NCBI RefSeq assembly: GCF_000875895.1
Contig: NZ_JXCF01000026.1
Location: 1-64,000 of the forward strand
Length of the DNA: 64,000 bases
Direction: 5' to 3'
Origin: Staphylococcus gallinarum
Lineage (GTDB): Bacteria > Bacillota > Bacilli > Staphylococcales > Staphylococcaceae
Made by a program: the position numbers and the translations under genes. The first letter of the stretch is position 1. Every line of letters begins with the position of its first letter. A model generated the notes under the pieces. The model ran no database searches, was not told where the DNA came from, and was given only the letters and a program-made list of their open reading frames with translations. Below, one piece after another: positions 55,444-62,688 of this stretch.

Positions 55444-56013
55444 ATGAGAAAAGCAAGAATGAGAATTTATGATCAAAGACATCAAGAATGGCTTGAACTT
55501 GTGGCACGTCGAACTGCGCAAGAAGTTGTAGCTGTCATGGAAGCCGATTTTTTAAAATATAAAAATCCAATCAAAATGTTAGATATTGTTGTTACAAATG
55601 GAAATACAACATTAACATTACCTTTGTTTGTAGACAGTGTGAAAATGGATAAACTTGCTCAAAACTATGAGGTACCAGTAGATGAATATGAAGCGTCGAT
55701 TATAGAACAAGTTAAAGATATGTTAAGAGCATCTGCAGAACAAAAAGGCTTCAATCAAACAGCTAAAAGCTATTTAATTGAAAGTGATTACTTTAAGCGA
55801 TTTACTCAATCGATGTTACCTGCAGATTTTGCGGTCATTATAGAAGTAGATGGGCAAGAGCATTTTTATACATCAAGCTATAACATTAGTATTGATTTAA
55901 CGAATGAACCTAACGTGTCAGTTGCACATACGAATTTCAAGGTGTCTTATGTATTTAATGATCATGCATTAGAACAATATAGTTATTTATCAGAACAAAG
56001 AAAAGTAAATTAG
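55444..56013 (+). CDS. Hypothetical tail/lysis-interval protein, 189 residues
   Basis: Starts MRKARMRIYDQRHQEWLELV; ATGGAGGATGAATAAT favours this ATG over one nine bases upstream that abuts the Shine-Dalgarno. A helical N terminus is followed by a mixed domain ending VSYVFNDHALEQYSYLSEQR. It pairs with the BppU-like gene, which it follows directly. Not recognised; a tail accessory protein is likely. Confidence 0.72.
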   Translation: MRKARMRIYDQRHQEWLELVARRTAQEVVAVMEADFLKYKNPIKMLDIVVTNGNTTLTLPLFVDSVKMDKLAQNYEVPVDEYEASIIEQVKDMLRASAEQKGFNQTAKSYLIESDYFKRFTQSMLPADFAVIIEVDGQEHFYTSSYNISIDLTNEPNVSVAHTNFKVSYVFNDHALEQYSYLSEQRKVN

Positions 56014-56016
56014 AAC

Positions 56017-56044
56017 AGTCACTTCAAATGAAGTGGCTTTTTAT
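56017..56044 (+). terminator. Terminator before the holin
   Basis: AGTCACTTC pairs with GAAGTGGCT around AAAT, followed by TTTTTTATT. It is four bases after the preceding stop codon. Confidence 0.82.
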
Positions 56045-56059
56045 TATGGAGGTTTTTAA

Positions 56060-56332
56060 ATGGATACAGGAACAATTGTAAGAACAATTTTATTAATTAT
56101 AGCATGGGTTAATCAAATCTTAGCCATCAAACATATTTCACCCATTCCAGTCGATGAAGTGACTATCAGTACCTTAATTACAGGAATCGTTTCTTTAGTG
56201 GCGTGGTGGAAGAATAACAACTTTACACATGCAGCTAAAAAAGGCCAACAAAAAATACATGAAGTTAAAGCAGGTGTTGATTCCACAGGTGCAGCACCAC
56301 AAATGAATGGAGATGATATTAATGAGTTCTAA
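56060..56332 (+). CDS. Phage holin, SPP1-like family
   Basis: A 90-residue holin with two membrane segments (TIVRTILLIIAWVNQILAIK and TLITGIVSLVAWWKNNN) and a basic then acidic cytoplasmic tail. WWKNNNFTHAAKKGQ is the family signature. It makes membrane holes that let endolysin out or depolarise the membrane. Overlaps the endolysin gene by 11 bp. Confidence 0.93.
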   Translation: MDTGTIVRTILLIIAWVNQILAIKHISPIPVDEVTISTLITGIVSLVAWWKNNNFTHAAKKGQQKIHEVKAGVDSTGAAPQMNGDDINEF

Positions 56333-57728
56333 AAGAACCTATAAACAGGCCATCGCTTACTTGAAATCTATGGAAGGTAAAGCGTGGAATCCTGACCTTG
56401 CATATGGATATCAATGTTTTGATGTGGCGAATCAATATTGGATTTATTTATTTGGACATTCCTTAAAAGGCGTAGGCGCTGCAGATATTCCAACGTGGAA
56501 TAACTTTACAGATGAGGCGACTGTATTTGAAAATACTAAGTCTTTTCAAGCTAAACCTGGAGATGTCGTTATCTTTAATCGTAACTATGGTAGTGGATAT
56601 GGTCATGTTGGTATTGTTATCAGTGCAACGTTGAACTCAATTACGATACTCGAGCAAAACTGGTTGGGTGGTGCTTATTGGACGCCTCCAGAAGTGACAA
56701 CACGCCGTACACATGGTTATGATTTCCCAATGTGGTTTATTCGTCCTTTCTTCGCGAAAGAAACGACAGCCAATAAAGCTAAAAGTAAGGTAACACCCGT
56801 TAAAAAAGCCAAAGTAAGTAAGGGTAAGAAGATATTACTTGTAGCAGGTCATGGTAAAGGTGCATATTCAAATGACCCAGGCGCAGTTGCTAACGGCTAT
56901 AATGAACGTGATTTCAATCGCAAAAATATTATTCCTAGAGTTAAAAAATATCTTGAAAGTGTGGGACACACTGTGCTCTTATACGGTGGGAATTCTATGA
57001 ACCAAGATCTATACCAAGATACGTTATACGGTCAACGTGTTGGCAACTATACAGACTATGGTTTATATTGGGTGAAGAAAAATGTAAAACCTGATGTGAT
57101 TGTAGAGTTTCATTTAGACGCAGCAAGTCCACAAGCAAGTGGTGGGCATGTCATCATAAGTGATAAATACCCTGCTGATGATATAGATAAGGCGCTTTCT
57201 AGTGCACTAGGTAAAACCGTCGGCAAAATCAGAGGTGTGACACCTAGAAACGATTTACTTAACGCTAACGTGACAGGTCAACTCAACTTAAATTATCGAT
57301 TAATTGAATTAGGATTTATCACAAGTAAAACAGATATGGAGTATATCACTACGCATTTAGACAGTTTTACAAAACGATTAGCAGAGGCGATTAATGGTAG
57401 ACAAATTAATGCGCCTAAAAGTAAACCCACACAAGCCAAGACAACATGGAACTGGGGCGGTACGTTTTACCCAAATACAACGATTAAAGTGAGAAAATCA
57501 CCAGGTATTAATGGGACTGTCGTAGAGTCAGGTTCATGGTTATATGATAAAGATGATTGGGTTAAATTTGATCAAGTCATTAAAAAAGACGGTTATTGGT
57601 GGATACGTTTTAAATATCAAGCGCCAGGTTCAAGTAAAAAATATTTCTATTGTGCCGTATGTAAAATCACAGACAAACAACAAAAAATAAAAAGTGAAAA
57701 GTACTGGGGAAGTATTAAGTGGAAATAA
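56322..57728 (+). CDS. Endolysin: CHAP, amidase_3 and SH3b
   Basis: Degrades peptidoglycan at lysis. The start MSSKRTYKQAIAYLKSMEGK has GGAGATG upstream; an ATG 15 bp earlier is less well placed. In 468 residues: CHAP endopeptidase about 1-145 (Cys32 in YQCFDVAN, His95 in GYGHVGIV), amidase_3 about 168-370 (His178 LVAGHGKG, Glu196, His265 VEFHLDA, Glu330), and an SH3b wall-binding domain about 390-465. This three-domain order is typical of staphylococcal endolysins. Confidence 0.96.
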   Translation: MSSKRTYKQAIAYLKSMEGKAWNPDLAYGYQCFDVANQYWIYLFGHSLKGVGAADIPTWNNFTDEATVFENTKSFQAKPGDVVIFNRNYGSGYGHVGIVISATLNSITILEQNWLGGAYWTPPEVTTRRTHGYDFPMWFIRPFFAKETTANKAKSKVTPVKKAKVSKGKKILLVAGHGKGAYSNDPGAVANGYNERDFNRKNIIPRVKKYLESVGHTVLLYGGNSMNQDLYQDTLYGQRVGNYTDYGLYWVKKNVKPDVIVEFHLDAASPQASGGHVIISDKYPADDIDKALSSALGKTVGKIRGVTPRNDLLNANVTGQLNLNYRLIELGFITSKTDMEYITTHLDSFTKRLAEAINGRQINAPKSKPTQAKTTWNWGGTFYPNTTIKVRKSPGINGTVVESGSWLYDKDDWVKFDQVIKKDGYWWIRFKYQAPGSSKKYFYCAVCKITDKQQKIKSEKYWGSIKWK

Positions 57729-57798
57729 TTTTTAAAATGTGTTATATTACAAAAAGTTAAGTTCTCCCAGCTATATTTTTATTAAACTTAACATACTT

Positions 57799-57828
57799 GA
57801 GTAGCCTTCTCTGTGGTTACTCTTTTTT
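57799..57828 (+). terminator. Endolysin terminator
   Basis: GAGTAGCC pairs with GTGGTTACTC (wobble and bulge) and is followed by TTTTTT. It ends the late operon. Between here and 58059 no gene was seen. Confidence 0.8.
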
Positions 57829-57880
57829 ATTTAAGTGTTATTTAATGATAAAATTTTGAAGTCATGTTAAAGTAAAGTTA

Positions 57881-57976
57881 CACCAATTATTTTCTCCGAG
57901 ACTTAATTGGTGCATCTAGTTTTCACGACTTCTTGTTATACACAGGGTAGGCACTTATGTGCTTGCCCTATTTTGT
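57881..57976 (+). terminator. Inverted repeat and second strong terminator after endolysin
   Basis: CACCAATTA/TAATTGGTG (57881-57889, 57904-57912) is followed by AGGGTAGGCAC/GTGCTTGCCCT with ATTTTGTT (57944-57976). The bases after the stem, TTCGATTTTATG, recur after a similar stem at 62148-62176, right of attR. The 331-bp gap may encode a short untranslated RNA, but no promoter was identified. Confidence 0.7.
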
Positions 57977-58059
57977 TGTGTTCGATTTTATGTTCGGACT
58001 ATTCCTTATTTTATAAATTGTGTATTATATATGTATAGTAAAAGTAAGGGATATTCAAA

Positions 58060-58590
58060 ATGGAAGATAATAAAAATCTAGCGAAAATGTATTTGGTAAA
58101 AGCTCTCTATTTTTTGGTTGCAGCTTTTGTAAATATATTAACGATTATAACAACTAAAAACTTTGAGGTTGCAATGTTAGGTGTAATGCTTTATTTTATG
58201 CCTATTTTTATAGAAAATTATATGAAGAATGTATATAATAAACCGACTAAGATTTTGAGGAGAATAGGATATATAATTCCTAGTTTATTTATATTTGTTA
58301 ATATTTTAATATTTGTTTTGTGTTCTTACATTTCTACATATAAGTTTATCATTAGTACAAATTGGTATATTGGTGCTATTATAGTAGTAACAATACCATT
58401 AATTTTCATAAGTGCATTAGATATTTTTCTTTATGGATTTAACAATGAGGAAATCAAAGCGAGTAATGATACAATAGAACATTTGAAAAAGAACAGAGAA
58501 CAAAGTAGAGAATTGAAAATAAAGCAAGAGAAAGAATTGAAAGAAGAAGAACGTCAATTTAAAATAGAACGTTCTAAAAGAAAGGGTTGA
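58060..58590 (+). CDS. Cargo membrane protein A, 176 residues
   Basis: Four hydrophobic segments (about 10-30, 37-55, 68-90 and 103-128) and a highly charged coiled tail (IEHLKKNREQSRELKIKQEK, EERQFKIERSKRKG). No recognised family. Located after the lysis genes with low GC, the place where prophages carry conversion genes. The Shine-Dalgarno is weak (AAGGGATATTC). It directly precedes cargo membrane protein B. Confidence 0.72.
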   Translation: MEDNKNLAKMYLVKALYFLVAAFVNILTIITTKNFEVAMLGVMLYFMPIFIENYMKNVYNKPTKILRRIGYIIPSLFIFVNILIFVLCSYISTYKFIISTNWYIGAIIVVTIPLIFISALDIFLYGFNNEEIKASNDTIEHLKKNREQSRELKIKQEKELKEEERQFKIERSKRKG

Positions 58591-58595
58591 TAGTA

Positions 58596-59009
58596 ATGGT
58601 TATGACAATTATAAGTGTTTTTGTTATAAGTACTATCTTATTATTTTATTTAGCAGCAGTAGCCTTTACTGCTATTAGATCTTATGACTATAATGTTAAA
58701 TTTAGTACGCCAACTATATTTGCAATACCATTAATTTTAGTTGTTACACATATAAAAATCTATAATACTCACAAGCTGTCCAATAGAAAGAAAGCTTTTA
58801 AGATGCTCTTGTTCATATTTAAAAAATATCCGGTAGCAGTAGCTATGTTTTTAACAATTATCGCTACAAATGTAGCTGAACAGAATGTCAAATTATCAAA
58901 TGGGGCAAACTATAGAAAAACTAAAAGTTTACAACAAAAGAAACGTAAAAAGTCAATTGATAAAATTCTTCAAAATAATACTTATGGAGATATTCTTTGG
59001 GGTACGTAA
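58596..59009 (+). CDS. Cargo membrane protein B, 137 residues
   Basis: Starts MVMTIISVFVISTILLFYLA with AAAGGGTTGATAGTA upstream; a TTG nine bases earlier is possible. Three hydrophobic segments and a basic C-terminal tail (YRKTKSLQQKKRKKSIDKIL). Six bases after gene A, so probably one transcript and one function. A terminator follows. No known family. Confidence 0.7.
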   Translation: MVMTIISVFVISTILLFYLAAVAFTAIRSYDYNVKFSTPTIFAIPLILVVTHIKIYNTHKLSNRKKAFKMLLFIFKKYPVAVAMFLTIIATNVAEQNVKLSNGANYRKTKSLQQKKRKKSIDKILQNNTYGDILWGT

Positions 59010-59010
59010 A

Positions 59011-59040
59011 AACACTCACCAACTGGTGGGTGTTTTATTT
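59011..59040 (+). terminator. Terminator of the cargo membrane pair
   Basis: ACACTCACCA pairs with TGGTGGGTGT, followed by TTTATTT. It begins right after the stop. Confidence 0.85.
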
Positions 59041-59109
59041 ATATGAATATTGGGTAATTTAATAATGTGGGGAAATACCACGCCTTCCATTAAAAGTTAT
59101 ATATTAAGT

Positions 59110-59135
59110 ACAGCCGTTAATTCGGCTGTTTTTTA
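59110..59135 (+). terminator. Additional terminator in the 59010-59317 gap
   Basis: ACAGCCG pairs perfectly with CGGCTGT, followed by TTTTTT. No gene was seen between it and the preceding terminator; it may end an unrecognised short RNA or be a relic. Confidence 0.8.
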
Positions 59136-59255
59136 TGTTTTAATATAATGTAAGTGGTTATATATAAAGTAGCCTGGTAATGGCAATTCCTTATGCAATA
59201 TTTTTTAGTAATGATAAGCCTTTATAGTAGCCATTAATTTGGTTGCTATTTTTAT

Positions 59256-59280
59256 GTTTGTTTATTTGTATAGTGGGTAA
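59256..59280 (+). promoter_or_regulatory. Sigma-B-like promoter of the YeaQ-type gene
   Basis: GTTTGT and GGGTAA with a 13-bp spacer, 38 bp before the start codon. The staphylococcal sigma-B consensus is GTTTAA-N12-15-GGGTAT, so the -10 fits well and the -35 partly. Confidence 0.55.
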
Positions 59281-59317
59281 TAAAATTTGGTACATTATTT
59301 TAAAAGGAGAGGATAAT

Positions 59318-59572
59318 ATGGGATTTATATTTATGATCATCATTGGAGGGTTAATAGGGTGGCTTGCAGGAGCTATTCTAGGTAAAGATATTCCAGGTGG
59401 AATTATTGGTAATATCATTGCTGGCTTAATTGGTTCTGCAATTGGTAGTAAACTATTAGGCACATGGGGGCCGGTTATTAGTGGAGTGCCAATTTTACCC
59501 GCTTTAATCGGATCAATCATTTTAATATTAATAGTTTCATTAATTATAAGAGCGTTAAAAAATAAGAGATAA
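59318..59572 (+). CDS. GlsB/YeaQ/YmgE family stress membrane protein
   Basis: An 84-residue, Gly-rich protein (MGFIFMIIIGGLIGWLAGAI, GGIIGNIIAGLIGSAIGSKL) with two or three membrane helices, as in transglycosylase-associated/YeaQ proteins. The start has AAAGGAGAGG upstream. The upstream in-frame extension lacks a Shine-Dalgarno. Unusual as prophage cargo; the promoter suggests general stress control in the lysogen. Confidence 0.9.
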   Translation: MGFIFMIIIGGLIGWLAGAILGKDIPGGIIGNIIAGLIGSAIGSKLLGTWGPVISGVPILPALIGSIILILIVSLIIRALKNKR

Positions 59573-59583
59573 CAATAAATTAT

Positions 59584-59608
59584 GTTTACACCTTATTGAA
59601 TTGGGTAT
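59584..59608 (+). promoter_or_regulatory. Sigma-B-like promoter of the CsbD-type gene
   Basis: GTTTAC and GGGTAT with a 13-bp spacer, close to the sigma-B consensus, 45 bp before the start. TATAAT overlaps the -10, so sigma-A use cannot be excluded, but there is no matching sigma-A -35 at 17 bp. Confidence 0.65.
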
Positions 59609-59652
59609 AATCTAATTGTCCTGCTTACAATTACAAAATGGAGGTGTTTAAC

Positions 59653-59835
59653 ATGGCAGATGAAAGTAAATTCGAACAAGCTAAAGGTAATTTGAAAGAG
59701 ACAGCTGGAAATGCTTTTGGTAATGAAGAATTGGAAAAAGAAGGCAATCAAGATAAAGCTTCTGGTAAAGTAAAAGAAGCTGCTGAAAACGCAAAAGACA
59801 AAGTTAATGACTTTGTTGATAAATTAAAGAAATAA
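59653..59835 (+). CDS. CsbD family stress protein
   Basis: A 60-residue hydrophilic protein: [20 protein letters not shown], then [20 protein letters not shown], the CsbD repeat pattern. CsbD proteins are sigma-B-controlled general stress proteins of unknown mechanism. AATGGAGGTG precedes the ATG; an ATG 15 bp earlier abuts the Shine-Dalgarno. A chromosomal copy is usual in staphylococci, so this may be an acquired duplicate. Confidence 0.92.
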   Translation: MADESKFEQAKGNLKETAGNAFGNEELEKEGNQDKASGKVKEAAENAKDKVNDFVDKLKK

Positions 59836-59864
59836 AAATAATATACTTAATGTACTTGTCATAA

Positions 59865-59899
59865 AAAGAGTGAGTATCGTATAGAGCTTACTCTTTTTT
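59865..59899 (+). terminator. Terminator after the CsbD-type gene
   Basis: AAGAGTGAG pairs with CTTACTCTT, followed by TTTTT. Confidence 0.82.
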
Positions 59900-59912
59900 T
59901 ATTTACATACAA

Positions 59913-59933
59913 GAACGTTTGTTCTATTATAAT
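59913..59933 (+). promoter_or_regulatory. LexA-box-like palindrome overlapping a promoter
   Basis: GAACGTTTGTTC (59913-59924) fits the Gram-positive SOS box core GAAC-N4-GTTC and lies three bases upstream of TATAAT (59928-59933). Binding of LexA there should block transcription until DNA damage. The outer bases of the 14-bp consensus do not match. Confidence 0.65.
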
Positions 59934-59949
59934 CGTGAGGTGATTATAA

Positions 59950-60141
59950 ATGGAACCAAATTTAGACTGGAATAAAGATTTCCAAGAATTCCAGGATATT
60001 TTGAATTCAGGAATACATCCCGAATGGTTATATAACGCAAAAGCAAATATGATACTCAATCCTGCATATACAGGACAGGGCAAACAATTTTTCTTTACTA
60101 AAGATATTATTAAAGCTAGTAAAATAGTTCCTTTTTATTAA
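59950..60141 (+). CDS. Small SOS-type gene of unknown function, 63 residues
   Basis: Begins MEPNLDWNKDFQEFQDILNS and ends FFFTKDIIKASKIVPFY. GTGAGGTGATTATA precedes the ATG. The LexA-box-like promoter immediately upstream predicts damage-induced expression. A paralogous leader and a related small gene lie right of attR (62520). It is followed by the DUF1722-like gene. No family recognised. Confidence 0.7.
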   Translation: MEPNLDWNKDFQEFQDILNSGIHPEWLYNAKANMILNPAYTGQGKQFFFTKDIIKASKIVPFY

Positions 60142-60168
60142 ATCGAATATTGAAAGAAGGTATATAAC

Positions 60169-60555
60169 ATTAGCAAACAATTTCAAAAAGAAAAACTGTG
60201 GAGTAGATATAAATACGAAGTTTTATGGCATGATCAAAGCGCTTATAATGATATTAGATTTTTGATGAATAATGATGTTGAAATTGAAATCATTCAACAA
60301 AAAATTCAATATGCTCTAAATAAGCAACCTTCTAAAGGATCAATAATAAATGCTTATTGCCATTTGTGGGGATATTTTAAAAAAATAAGTACTGAACAAG
60401 AAAAGCAGTTATTTAAAAAACTAAAGACAGATTTTGAAAATCATATTATAACAGAAAAAGAATTAATTGATTTTATCAAGAAGTTAGCTGATTTATATGA
60501 AGTCACTTATTTAAAACAATCTACTATTATAAATAAAGCCCACCCAAATGAATAG
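60169..60555 (+). CDS. YbgA/DUF1722-like protein with apparent ATT start
   Basis: The family-like sequence SKQFQKEKLWSRYKYEVLWH, DQSAYNDIRFLM, GSIINAYCHLWGYFKKISTE begins before any ATG. A stop lies at 60151, and the only start candidate with a Shine-Dalgarno (AGAAGG, eight bases) is ATT at 60169, giving 128 residues. An internal ATG at 60265 would lose the conserved N terminus. YbgA proteins occur near photolyases and DNA-damage genes. Either a rare start is used or the start codon has been lost. Confidence 0.65.
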   Translation: MSKQFQKEKLWSRYKYEVLWHDQSAYNDIRFLMNNDVEIEIIQQKIQYALNKQPSKGSIINAYCHLWGYFKKISTEQEKQLFKKLKTDFENHIITEKELIDFIKKLADLYEVTYLKQSTIINKAHPNE

Positions 60556-60567
60556 GTGGGTGGTTTT
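60540..60567 (+). terminator. Right-end terminator of the prophage
   Basis: CCACCCA pairs with TGGGTGG, followed by TTTT. It overlaps the stop codon of the DUF1722-like gene and shields attR from read-through. Confidence 0.85.
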
Positions 60568-60569
60568 AC

Positions 60570-60587
60570 GTGTCAAATACGTGTCAA
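60570..60587 (+). repeat. Right copy of the integrase arm-site repeat
   Basis: GTGTCAAATACGTGTCAA matches 12088-12105 in 17 of 18 bases, same orientation, 93 bp before the attR core. Confidence 0.65.
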
Positions 60588-60679
60588 TTTAGTTATATTT
60601 CTTTAATTTTAGTTATAAACTAAACGCTATTATTTAGCGTATTTAAGCTATTTTAATATGACTTAGAAAGTTAAAATTT

Positions 60680-60695
60680 TCCCGCCGTCTCCATA
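60680..60695 (+). repeat. attR core of the prophage
   Basis: TCCCGCCGTCTCCATA, identical to attL. It fixes the prophage length at about 48.6 kb. The DNA to the left is the phage end (no ssrA sequence beyond the core), confirming the insertion orientation. Confidence 0.93.
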
Positions 60696-60737
60696 AATTA
60701 GTAAAAACCTTAAAAAATTTGATTTGTGTAATTGACT

Positions 60738-60768
60738 AGAAACGTTGTTAAATCAGCGTTTCTTTTAT
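60738..60768 (+). terminator. Displaced ssrA-side terminator
   Basis: AGAAACG pairs perfectly with CGTTTCT, followed by TTTATTTT, 43 bp after attR. In an unoccupied locus it would stand just after ssrA. It may equally belong to the neighbouring element. Confidence 0.6.
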
Positions 60769-60844
60769 TTTGCGTAAAAAAATATAAAAATCTGTTTTGA
60801 AAATTTTGGTCAATATTTGGACAATATAATTATTGTTGTCCGTT

Positions 60845-60948
60845 TTAAATTGATGTCATAATATCGTTAAGTTGACGGTCTTGTTCAATTCTTTGTTCTT
60901 CCAGGGATGTATGTAGATAGCGTGAAATGTAATATTGAACAAGTGAAT
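60845..60948 (-). pseudogene. Integrase-like C-terminal fragment
   Basis: On the minus strand an open frame ends YISRYLHTSLEEQRIEQDRQ then LNDIMTSI and TAA at 60845-60847. The helix after a tyrosine plus the charged C-terminal tail looks like the end of a tyrosine recombinase. No upstream catalytic residues remain. Near its end, GGTCAATATTTGGACAA (about 60809-60825) resembles the arm-site repeats of the intact phage. The arrangement att-arm-int tail repeats that at attL. Identity is tentative. Confidence 0.45.
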
Positions 60949-61013
60949 TTTATTTTTGATAAAATAATGTACTATATATTACAAAAATTTTAACAAGTTT
61001 TGAGGGATGAAAT

Positions 61014-61514
61014 ATGAACAAAGAGCAAGCTAAATTAAGATTAGAGACAAACCTAATAAATTATCAAAATAAATTAAAATTCATGGCTAAAGGTAGTATG
61101 TTCTCACGATGGTTGAGCGATTCAATTTTGACATGTGAAATAGCATTAAAAAAACTGCAAAATGGCGAAAATATGTATGAGGATACTCCATGGAATGAAA
61201 AGTATACTCATGTAAAGTCAGATAAAGAAATTTTAGAAGAGCTTCTATCTAGTAAAAGAATTAGCTTTAGAATAAACGAAAATGAATATAAAGCTTTGAA
61301 AGATGAAAAGGATAGAAGAGAACAAGAGATATTAGGTGACTTTCCTAGTAACAGACCATTAGGCGAATTAGGAAAAGAAAGATTTAAAAAGTACCGGGCA
61401 GTTCATGAATGGTATGTAAATGAAATACAAAAGTTAAGTGATGAGTCTAGGCTATATTACGAGAATTATTTAAAACAGCTTAAGGATGAAGAACAAAAGC
61501 AATCTAAGGAGTGA
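61014..61514 (+). CDS. Hypothetical protein, 166 residues
   Basis: A charged helical protein (MNKEQAKLRLETNLINYQNK to YLKQLKDEEQKQSKE). GAGGGATGAAAT precedes the ATG. No domain recognised. It lies among phage-like remnants right of attR and overlaps nothing; it could be a surviving gene of a decayed element. Confidence 0.7.
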   Translation: MNKEQAKLRLETNLINYQNKLKFMAKGSMFSRWLSDSILTCEIALKKLQNGENMYEDTPWNEKYTHVKSDKEILEELLSSKRISFRINENEYKALKDEKDRREQEILGDFPSNRPLGELGKERFKKYRAVHEWYVNEIQKLSDESRLYYENYLKQLKDEEQKQSKE

Positions 61515-61518
61515 TACC

Positions 61519-61683
61519 ATGACCCAATTCCTAATCACAACATTCACAGACAGAATAGGCCACACGCACTATCATGTGACTAAGGCTAAGGACAATCAGA
61601 CGTTTACTGTTGTTGAGGCAGAGAAAAAGGAAGGGACGGAGTTGAAAGCGAGAGTTATACAAGATATTTATAAAAGATGTTAA
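61519..61683 (+). pseudogene. Shortened DUF1381 phage gene
   Basis: MTQFLITTFTDRIGHTHYHV, then AKDNQTFTVVEAEKKEGTEL matches the DUF1381 family and the intact copy at 29657. At 54 residues it loses the usual end after the VVEAE motif, where the frame becomes unlike the family. AAGGAGTGATACC precedes the ATG. Taken as a remnant. Confidence 0.7.
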
Positions 61684-61690
61684 AAGTAAG

Positions 61691-62130
61691 ATGGATAATA
61701 ACACATGTCCAATATGTGGTAGAGAGGATAATGCAGAAATAATTTTTGTATGAAATTAAAAACTGAATACTTTAAAAAGAGGTTAAAGTATTTATTAAGC
61801 AAAATAAAGATAAAATGATGTTATCAATGTGGTAGAAGATAGTAACTTTGATGATTTCTTTAGCTTGTAAAGTCAAGACAATGATGTTGAGATTGTTCGG
61901 TAGATGACACAATATATTTTAACTAATTAGACATATTAATATCATCAATAGTAAACGAAAAAAAATATCTTACCTTTTGGTTTATTAGTGAAGGGCGAAC
62001 ATATGAAGATGTTGGTAAGATATTTAATTTAAGTGGGAAACGAATAAAGTAAATATTCGATGGATTATTAGAAAAGCTACCTTGATAGGTAGGTATATTT
62101 ATAATGTTTATGAACAATGTGAGAAGCTAC
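61691..62130 (+). pseudogene. Decayed phage sequence with a broken sigma-like HTH
   Basis: No intact gene. A short frame at 61691-61753 reads MDNNTCPICGREDNAEIIFV. At about 61990-62090 a frame reads SEGRTYEDVGKIFNLSGKRI then a stop and FDGLLEKLP, recalling sigma-70 region 4 or a phage late regulator with a premature stop. Many stops in all frames. This fills most of the 61684-62326 gap. Confidence 0.5.
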
Positions 62131-62147
62131 CAATACTATATTAAATA

Positions 62148-62176
62148 AGGGAGGCTATGTGCCTGCCCTATTTTTT
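62148..62176 (+). terminator. Terminator resembling the intact phage's post-endolysin terminator
   Basis: AGGGAGGC pairs with GCCTGCCCT (one bulge), followed by ATTTTTT, then TGCTCGATTTCAT, similar to the sequence after the stem at 57944-57976. Confidence 0.7.
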
Positions 62177-62326
62177 ATGCTCGATTTCATCAATTGTAAT
62201 TTAATTTTATACAAAATTATTTTTATACAGTTTGGAATTAAATTAAATCATTTAGGAATTATATTACTGAAATTCCAATGGATTTGTTAGTATGTATTTA
62301 AGACAAAAAAGGGAGATGGTGATTAT

Positions 62327-62401
62327 ATGTTGTTTTCAGGAAATCCTTTAACAGATGTGTTATTTAAAGGGGCTCAAGCTATATTTGGTCTATTTAGCTA
62401 A
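62327..62401 (+). CDS. 24-residue hydrophobic amphipathic peptide
   Basis: Reads MLFSGNPLTDVLFKGAQAIF then GLFS. AGGGAGATGGTG lies before the ATG and a terminator follows 40 bp later, so it has its own compact unit. The KGAQAIFGLF end is reminiscent of the ends of beta-class phenol-soluble modulins, but the peptide is much shorter. Membrane-active function is a guess. Confidence 0.5.
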   Translation: MLFSGNPLTDVLFKGAQAIFGLFS

Positions 62402-62440
62402 TTTCATACTTATGAGGTTTTTTCAAACTGATAAAAACAA

Positions 62441-62472
62441 AGAGGGCTGTGTATAACAGGCTCTTTTTTTAT
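62441..62472 (+). terminator. Terminator after the hydrophobic peptide
   Basis: AGAGGGCTGT pairs with ACAGGCTCT, followed by TTTTTTT. Confidence 0.8.
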
Positions 62473-62482
62473 TTATATATAC

Positions 62483-62494
62483 GAATATACATTC
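62483..62494 (+). promoter_or_regulatory. Degenerate LexA-box-like palindrome
   Basis: GAATATACATTC occupies the same place relative to the following gene as GAACGTTTGTTC does at 59913. The leaders align over about 60 bp, but the -10 TATAAT is missing here. Confidence 0.45.
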
Positions 62495-62519
62495 TGCAAT
62501 GATTGCGAGGTGATTATTT

Positions 62520-62648
62520 ATGGAAAAGGTTAGTCCAAGTATACCTAAGCCATATTGCTATGAAATTGATTATCATAAAATACCACGTGAGTACCTTATT
62601 CCAAGCATTACACAAGGACGGGGCAATGATTCTCACCACTTCCTTTAA
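62520..62648 (+). CDS. 42-residue paralogue-like small gene
   Basis: MEKVSPSIPKPYCYEIDYHK, then IPREYLIPSITQGRGNDSHH. GCGAGGTGATTATT before the ATG is nearly the same as at 59950. The ITQGRGNDSHHF end resembles YTGQGKQFFF of the gene at 59950. Probably a related, partly decayed small gene of the neighbouring element. Confidence 0.55.
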   Translation: MEKVSPSIPKPYCYEIDYHKIPREYLIPSITQGRGNDSHHFL

Positions 62649-62650
62649 AA

Positions 62651-62688
62651 AGCACTCAACCAATTTATGGTTGGGTGCTTAATTTTTT
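62651..62688 (+). terminator. Terminator
   Basis: AGCACTCAACCA pairs with TGGTTGGGTGCT (12 bp with a G-U pair), followed by TAATTTTTT, right after the preceding stop. Confidence 0.85.

Noticed and set aside
12052-60679. Search for toxin, adhesin or antibiotic-resistance genes in the prophage
   Set aside because: None recognised. The cargo is stress-type, membrane and hypothetical genes only.
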